Shown here: positions 57,469-64,000 of the stretch, piece by piece
How positions within the stretch are numbered: the stretch's first letter is position 1
Layout: every line of letters begins with the position of its first letter
From: Girardinichthys multiradiatus
Taxonomy: Eukaryota; Chordata; Actinopteri; Cyprinodontiformes; Goodeidae
Assembly: GCF_021462225.1 (NCBI RefSeq)
Contig: NC_061802.1
Span: forward strand, 5,537,859-5,601,858
Direction of reading: 5' to 3'
Length of the DNA: 64,000 bases
Made by a program: the position numbers and the translations under genes
Notes under the pieces: model-generated
Seen by the model: only the letters and a program-made list of their open reading frames with translations
Database searches by the model: none
Told to the model about the DNA's origin: nothing

Positions 57469-60400
57469 AAGTACCTTGCAAAAGTATTCCCTGACCTAAA
57501 AGATTTTACTAGATTGTCACATTACCACAACACACATAAATGTAACATACATCAGATGACTGTGAAGAGGAAGCAAAAGCAAACAGCTTTCAAGTATAAG
57601 TTACACTCAATTTGTGTTTAGCCACTCAATATGATTTCTCTAAATAAAAGCCAGTGCAACCAACTGCTTTTAGAGGTTGGCTAATTAGCCACTTGTGTGG
57701 AATTTAAACTAAGTGTAAATGTAACCCTGAAGGCCACAGAGGTGTGTAAGAGGAATTTAAACAGTATGATGGACACTTTAAGGAACACAAAGCCAGGTTG
57801 GAGACAAATAAGCAATCTTAAGTTATGAAACATCATCCCAAGAGTTAAAGATCTCACAAAGCACTGTGCAATGCAAATGGGTAGACAATGGCACATCTAC
57901 AAACCTACCAACATCTGTTGACATTGACCTAAATTGACAGGCCGGCCAAGAAGAGCAATAATCAAAGAAGCCAAAGAATCACAGCTCAATGTGTTTATAG
58001 GCTTTGTGAAAGAGTCGTCGTCGTCGTCATCTTCAGCTTCATCCGGGACTGGGTTGCGGGGGCAGCAGACACAGTAGAGACACCCAGACTTCCCTCTCTC
58101 CAGACAGCTCCTCCGGGGGGGAGCCCAAGGCATTCCCAGGCCAACCGAGAGGCATAGTTCCTCCAGCGTGGTTTCGGTGGGACGTGCCTGAAACACCTCC
58201 CGAGGAAGGCATCCAGGAGGCATCCAGTATAGATGCCCGAGCCACCTCAACTGGCTCCTCTCATTGTGGAGGAGCAACGGCTCTACTCCGAGCTCCTCAC
58301 GGATGGTTGAGCTCCTCACCTTATCTCTAAGGGAGTGTAGCCGCTTGTATCCGGGATCTCGCTCTTCTGGTCATGGCCCAAAGTTTATGGCCATAGGTGA
58401 GAGTAGGAACGTAGACCAACCGGTAAATCGAGAGCTTCGCTTTTCGGCACAGCTCTTTCTTCACCACAATGGACCGGCACAGTGTCCCTATTACTGCAGC
58501 AGCTGTCTGTCGATCTCCCGCTCCATTCTCCCCTCACTCGAGATACTTGAACTCCTCCACTCGAGGCAGGAACTCCCCTCCAACCTGAAGAGGGCAAGCC
58601 AAGCTTTTCCGGTCAAGAACCATGGCCTCGGACTTGGAGGAGTTGATCTTCATCCCAACCGCTTCACACTCGGCTGCAAACCGCCCCAGTGCAGGCTGTT
58701 GGTCTTCGCAAGAGGGGGCCAGCAGGACCATTTCAAATGCAAAAAGAAGACACAAAATCCCCAAACCAGACCCCCTTTGGATCTTGGCTGCTCCTAGAAA
58801 TCCTGTCCATAAAAGTTATTAACAGGACTGGTGACAAAGGGCAGCCCTGCCGGAGTCCAACATGCACCCGGAACAGGTTCAACTTAGTGCCAGCAATGCG
58901 GACAAAACTCCTGCTCCGTTTGTACAGAGACCGGATGGCCCTTAAAAAAGGACTCTGTACTCCTGGAGCATCCCCCAAAATGCACCAAGAGGGACACAGT
59001 CAAATGCCTTTTCCAGGTCCACAAAACACTTGTGGACTGGTTGGGCAAACTCCAATTAACCCTCGAGTACCCTGCAGGGGGTGTAGTGCTGGTCCAATGT
59101 TCCACGGCCGGGACAAAAACCACACTGTTCCTCCTAAAGCCGAGGTTCAACTATCGGCTGGACTATCCTCTCCAATACCCTGGCGTAGGCCTTACCAGGG
59201 ATGCTGAGGAGTGTGATTCCCCTATAGTTGGAACACACCCTCTGGTCGCCCTTCTTATGAAGAGGGACCACCACCCCGGTCTGCCAGTCCAGAGGCACTG
59301 TCCCCGACCGTCACACAATGTTGAAGAGGTTTCTGTCATGGTTGTCATTGCAACCATGACAACCCCACAACATCCAGAGACTTGAGGTACTCAGGGTGGA
59401 TCTCATCCAACCCTGAAGCCCTGTCACTGTGGAGCTTTTTAACCACCTCGGTGACTTGAGCCTGGGTGATGAAAGAGTCTAACCCCGAGTCCCCAGCCTC
59501 TGCTTCCACCAGACAATGCATGACGGCAGGATTGAGGAGATCCTCGAAGTGCTTCTTCCACTGCCCGAAGCACTGCTTCCCCCTCCTGAGGGGCCTGATG
59601 GTTTGCCAGAATCGCTTCGAGGTAGTCCTTCTCCATGACCTTACCGAACTCCTCCCAGGCCCGAGTTTTTGCCTCTGCCAAAGCCCGGGCTGCGACAAGC
59701 CTGACCTCATGGTACCTATCTGCCACCCCAGGAGTCCCACAAGCCAAGCACAGCCGACAGGACTCCTTCAGCTTGACAGCATCCCTCACTGCCAGGTTCC
59801 ACCACTGGATTTGGGGACTGCAGCCGTGACAAGCACCACAGACCTTACGGCCACAGCTACGGGCGGCAGCATTGACAATAGATGCGGAGAACATGGAACA
59901 CTTGGACTCTATGATTTCAACCTCCCCCGGAATCTCGTCAAAGCTCTCCCGGAGGAGGGAGTTGAATACATCCCTGGCTGAGGGCTCCACCAGATGTTCC
60001 CAGCAGATCCTCAATATACACTTGGGCCTGCCAAGTCTTTCCGGCTTTTGTGAAAGTGTTGAGAAGAAAACTACTGCTGAACAAAAGCCATAAGAGGTTC
60101 GCCTTAAAGTGTGTCACATCCCATGTAGAGACACAGTAAGCATGGAAAAAAGGTGGTCTGCTCAGATGGGATTAAAACTCTTTGGTCTGCATGGAAAATG
60201 TTATGTCTGAAGAAAGACAGACACTGCTGAACACAGTACCCCGAGCAAAATTTCTAATTTAAATTTACAAAGCCGGTAACACATACACAAGAATTGGAGC
60301 TGAATACAACAGTGTAACACACTTCTCAAAAATGTATTTGTAAAAAAAATAGAAACAAAAAACACAAATCTTTTTGCTTTCAATTCACAATTATGTCAAA

Positions 60401-60488
60401 ATTCTAATAAAATACATTGACGTTTCTGCTTGTAAAGTGAAAGAAGCTATAAAAATTCAAGGTGTTTGAATACCTTTGCAAGGCACTG
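57469..60488 (+). mobile_element. Decayed Tc1-like transposon split by Rex3
   Basis: The left tip is GTACCTTGCAAAAGTATTCC and the right tip CCTTTGCAAGGCACTG (ending 60488). Transposase-region landmarks AGGAACACAAAGCCAG, AAGCACTGTGCAATGC and ACAGGCCGGCCAAGAAGAGC lie left of the Rex3 insertion. To its right are AAAAGCCATAAGAGG, TCACATCCCATGTAGAGACA and GGTGGTCTGCTCAGATGGG. Apart from Rex3, the catalytic region after about 60180 is largely deleted. It is inactive. Confidence 0.78.
58013..60046 (-). mobile_element. 5'-truncated Rex3 LINE, 2.0 kb, with target duplication
   Basis: Flanked by the direct repeat TTTGTGAAAG (58003-58012 and 60047-60056). It is the reverse-orientation equivalent of about 21830-24000 of the full copy, so it has lost most of the endonuclease but keeps the linker and reverse transcriptase. 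The tail is a GAC tandem on the sense strand (GTC repeat at 58015-58028). It carries several small deletions (for example near 58105, 58170 and 58337) and frameshifts. The motif C region reads LLFAFEM instead of FADD (about 58730). It is a dead copy, visibly older than the copy at 52600. Confidence 0.9.
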
Positions 60489-62905
60489 TTGGCACACAAA
60501 CATCAAAGTAAACCTTGTGCATCTCTGTGTCCAAGGATCTGTTTCGGCGTCTTTTGAGTGAAGGCACCGACTGGCTGAAATATATTGATTTATTTCAGGT
60601 AGGCAGGCATCACAAGCAGGCTGTTCTAAGGTCAGTTGTGAATGTTCTTTTCTTTTAGCAAAGGCATTTCTGAATTCCTGAAAGGAATTGCCACTTTACG
60701 TATTTCTACATGAGGTCTATTTTATCCTATTAATTCCTTTAAACCCCATCTTCCATTTTGTCTATACATCTTTACACCCCCTCCCCACACACATTGTATT
60801 GTCTTTTACACCTACGCTGCTCCACATTAAGTAGAAATGTGCAGCTATGGTACATTGAGATGGTAAGTTTTTCATGAAAATAAACACAACTCATTGAGAT
60901 CTGCTGGTGTTATGGTTTTTCACTGCTTCTTTAATTGGTGGAATGTTAAAACCCTCACAGCTGTGACAGAAATTTTGCTAGGTCCAAAGCAATAAAAACA
61001 TGTACAGAGAAACTGATTAATTGAACTAGTATAATCTAGTTGAAAATTTGATAGTTGTTTTTAAATACATTAACTTAAGACAAATCAGTTTTTAACAAAA
61101 TTAACAGAGGTGCAATTATTATTTTCCCTAAATCGAAGCATTTTTATATATACACTTTATTTTTTAAGTTGATCAGAGTTTATAGCACCTTAAAATTAAT
61201 AATCATTCACTGTCTGTTTCTCTGGTGTGTAAATATGACACAACACAGAGGCCACTATTTTTTTTTTGCCACTGACCTAGGCTCTACGATGACCTATATT
61301 TATCTTGCTCCATGTACAGTGGGAAGTGTGACAGAGGGCACTGTAAGCTTTATTGATGGAAAATTGTGTGCAACAAAACCTTACCAATATATTGAAATGC
61401 TGATTGCTTTGAAATCATTCCACTTCAGACTTAGTAGATTGGGTAAAATGAGGAGATCTGAATAATAAAAATCTGTATAATGAGGCTTAATTGAGTACGT
61501 TGAAGCAAAATGCCTCCTGTGACTTTTCTCCCCTGAAATCTGAAAGTGGAAAGCTACTAGCGATTAGAGACGCTTCGCCTGCAGGTGCACAAAAAGATGG
61601 GAGAAGTTAGTTACAGGTGAAAAAACAGCTCTAGCTCTGGTCAGAATACTACAAGTGGTTAAATTACTTAATTTTGGGGGGAAATGAAAAAAATACTGAC
61701 AAACCTATCTCAGGGTAAGGTTCTTTAGACACAAGCTTATAGAGTGCAGAATATTCTCTTGTGCCTTTTATTGGTCCTTTAAATATGTAAAGCCTGAACA
61801 CTTTGTCACTCCGTATCAATGAAAACCTCAAACAACTGATCTGGGTTGTGGAGCTCTGCTGAAGCTCTCTAACAAAATACATGATACATTCCAAAAAATT
61901 CAAGGTCCATTTTTGTTGTGAAAAATGGTCCCAACAGATGAGAGATATGATTCTAAGCAAAATATATCTGTTTTTTCAGAAAGGAACAAATGTGCTTCCA
62001 ACACAAAATGAAATACATAGAAAGTTGCCACAGGCACATCTAGACATTTTGACAAAGCATTTACCAGATTCTTTAATGACAAAAAGTACATCTAATGAAG
62101 GGTGCCACTGGACTTCAGTGGTGAAACGTTGTTGTAGGTTGGTCTGTTTTACTTTGACAGTTTTTAATAGTTTTTCTACTTTCACTTTCTGGAAGGAGGT
62201 TTGTTGGATTTTACAATTTCCAATTTAAGAAACAGGCCTTTCTCACAGCAGTTAAATTATCACATTAACTGCAGCTGCAAATTCAAACAAACTTTGATAG
62301 TGTCATTAGTGGCCTATTCTGTCTACTGTTTTATCAAATGACTTTGTGTAATTCATTGAGCAAAGCCAATTAAGTCTAAAAAAATGGATCTTATCACCGT
62401 ATTACTGCTGTGGCAGTTGTAACAAGCACTGATTAAAGTGATCCATTCTTTAGGTCAGAATGTTTGCTGCTAGGCAGGTGAACATGCTGTGGCAGAATAC
62501 TTTTAAAACTGGTTTAGGGGCCACTTAATGAATCCATCCTCATATTAAACATATCCTCCTGGTAAAGTTTGATAACAGTTAAACACAAATCAAAACTTTG
62601 CCACATTATAAACCAAGCCAGTAAAATTATTAGTTAAGTTTGAAGCTCACTGTCTGAGCTGCCCGTCTGTGGTAAGGAAAGCCCCCAGGTCACAGTGAAC
62701 CCTTAACATTCCCCTCACCTCTTCTTTCAGCTTCTTACCTCTTGGAGGCGCTACAAAGCTCCCCTTGCCAAGAAAAATAAAATACAAACTCATGTCCCTT
62801 CTGCAATAACCCTTTTAAACAAGTCAGCGTAGTCACACTGCCTTTATTTGGTTTTCATTTGAATTCAATTATTATTTATATTTTTCTCATTGTATTTTCA
62901 TTGGG
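60489..62905. other. No recognisable gene
   Basis: AT-rich. Frames of up to 115 residues (61881-62228) show no domain. I see no supported feature. Confidence 0.4.
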
Positions 62906-62930
62906 ATCCATCCATCCATCCATCCATCCA
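62906..62930. repeat. ATCC tetranucleotide microsatellite
   Basis: About six tandem ATCC units, with more diverged ATCC-like units to about 62955. Such tracts often mark reversed SINE tails (GGAT on the other strand), but no SINE body is evident next to it. Confidence 0.8.
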
Positions 62931-62955
62931 TTGATTCATCCATTTAACCATCCAA

Positions 62956-64000
62956 CCAAACCTGAGTGTAAAGAAGACGTTTCTGCTTACTTTAAAGGGT
63001 TATTAGGACTTAGGCATCTTGGGTCGTCGTAGAATACAAAAGTGCAACGCGAGGGACAATAGTCTCTACATGCAGGTGATAATTTATTGAAAATAAAAAT
63101 TAAAAATGCAGATGAATAACGGGGGAAACTGGAAATAAATGCAACCAGGCTAGGCAGCAGAAGGACAGAAAAGCATGCATAGTAGAAAATGAATAACTTA
63201 GTTCTGGAAACAGTCTGACATTACATTATTGACATGAGAACCAGGTGAGTACAATCAAGATAATTTGTTGTGGCTGGGTGAGGACCTTAATTAATGATCT
63301 AAGGTACAATGACAAAATAACACAGAAGCAAACACACAGAGATATATTGAACCAAAGACTAACACTGAATTAAGACTTCAAACCAATTCGCAAAGAACAG
63401 AATACAAGAAAGAACTAAGAAACTCAACACAAAACAATTAATTGTGTGTGAAATACTGTGAGCGACAGAAAATTCAAAAGAAAAATCATAACCCCAAAAT
63501 GATCTACATTTAAAACTAAAGGGATAAACAACCCTTAATGTGCAAAATATGCAAATCAACCCCAGACCATGGGATCATGACATTAGCTGACTTTTAACCT
63601 TCTTGTAAAGCTAACTGAGCAGTCTGAAAAAGTGGTAAACTAATATGCTGTTTCGGCACAGTTTCATTTCTCATTGGATGATAAGGGAACACAATCTCTT
63701 TGGAGTTGCACATGAGTTTCTCTCAGGAAGGCTTGCTGAGAAAAAAAAGTTTTCATAAGTGCAGCAGGCAGACATTCACAGGCATTACCTTCATTAAAGC
63801 AGAGCTTCAGATGTCTCCTTGTTCTGGTTCTTTTGGATGTTCTGACATGTTGAGGTGTTGTGCTTTTAAAGTCTTTCTCACTTCCCGGGACTTCCTGTAA
63901 CCTCCTACATTTTTTTGCTCCACTGAAGAGGAGACAAGCTGGAAGATGTATCTGTAAAATAGACATTCACTATGGGCATCAGCACCTTGGAGTGAAAACC
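62956..64000. other. No recognisable gene
   Basis: The A-rich 63000-63585 segment ends CATGGGATCATGACATTA and resembles a type of low-complexity fish repeat, but I cannot assign it. The 100-residue frame at 63664-63966 (minus) lacks motifs. Confidence 0.35.

Noticed and set aside
62906..62955. CRISPR-like array
   Set aside because: It is a simple ATCC microsatellite without spacers.

Overview
The window looks like teleost fish intergenic DNA, rich in AT and dense in transposable elements. The evidence is the repeat content: Rex3 (RTE-clade) LINEs, Rex1/Babar-type and L2-type LINEs, several Tc1/mariner families whose ends and transposases are typical of fish, tRNA-like SINE relics, and hAT-like and palindromic non-autonomous DNA elements. 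I could not resolve the genus. I found no host protein-coding gene, tRNA, rRNA or CRISPR array. Nearly every open frame above 100 residues belongs to a transposon or lies antisense to one.

Layout. 0-0.5 kb: 3' end of a LINE. 1.8-3.4 kb: SINE tail, Tc1 scrap, and a nearly complete but broken Tc1-like element. 6.5-6.8 kb: old Rex3 and SINE scraps. 8.8-12.3 kb: a three-layer nest. A dead Tc1-like element is split by a LINE 3' end, which is itself split by a Tc1-like element with an uninterrupted 335-residue transposase. 17.2-19.2 kb: one copy of an unclassified 460-bp repeat, then a decayed Tc1 carrying a MITE. 19.3-24.8 kb: a long modular fish repeat interrupted by a full-length Rex3 with an intact 1064-residue endonuclease/reverse transcriptase frame and a 7-bp target duplication. 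27.0-32.3 kb: SINE and LINE relics. 32.4-41.2 kb: a LINE pile-up. The 5' half of an L2-like LINE holds a truncated Rex3 and abuts a minus-strand Rex1-type LINE, which is split by a nearly complete L2 LINE. 44.4-48.3 kb: a 3.85-kb palindromic element holding a LINE fragment, which in turn holds a 1.9-kb hAT-like element with a perfect 8-bp target duplication. 52.6-53.9 kb: a truncated Rex3 and the second copy of the 460-bp repeat. 55.0-56.2 kb: a decayed Tc1. 57.5-60.5 kb: a decayed Tc1 split by a 5'-truncated Rex3. The remaining stretches show no recognisable gene.

How it works together. The window records stacked insertions whose order can be read from nesting and target duplications. The youngest-looking, least damaged elements are the inner Tc1-like transposon (9945-11557) and the full Rex3 (20658-24018). 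Both encode apparently uninterrupted enzymes, so they are the only candidates here for recent or residual activity. Family names come from recognising motifs and ends from memory. No database search was run.
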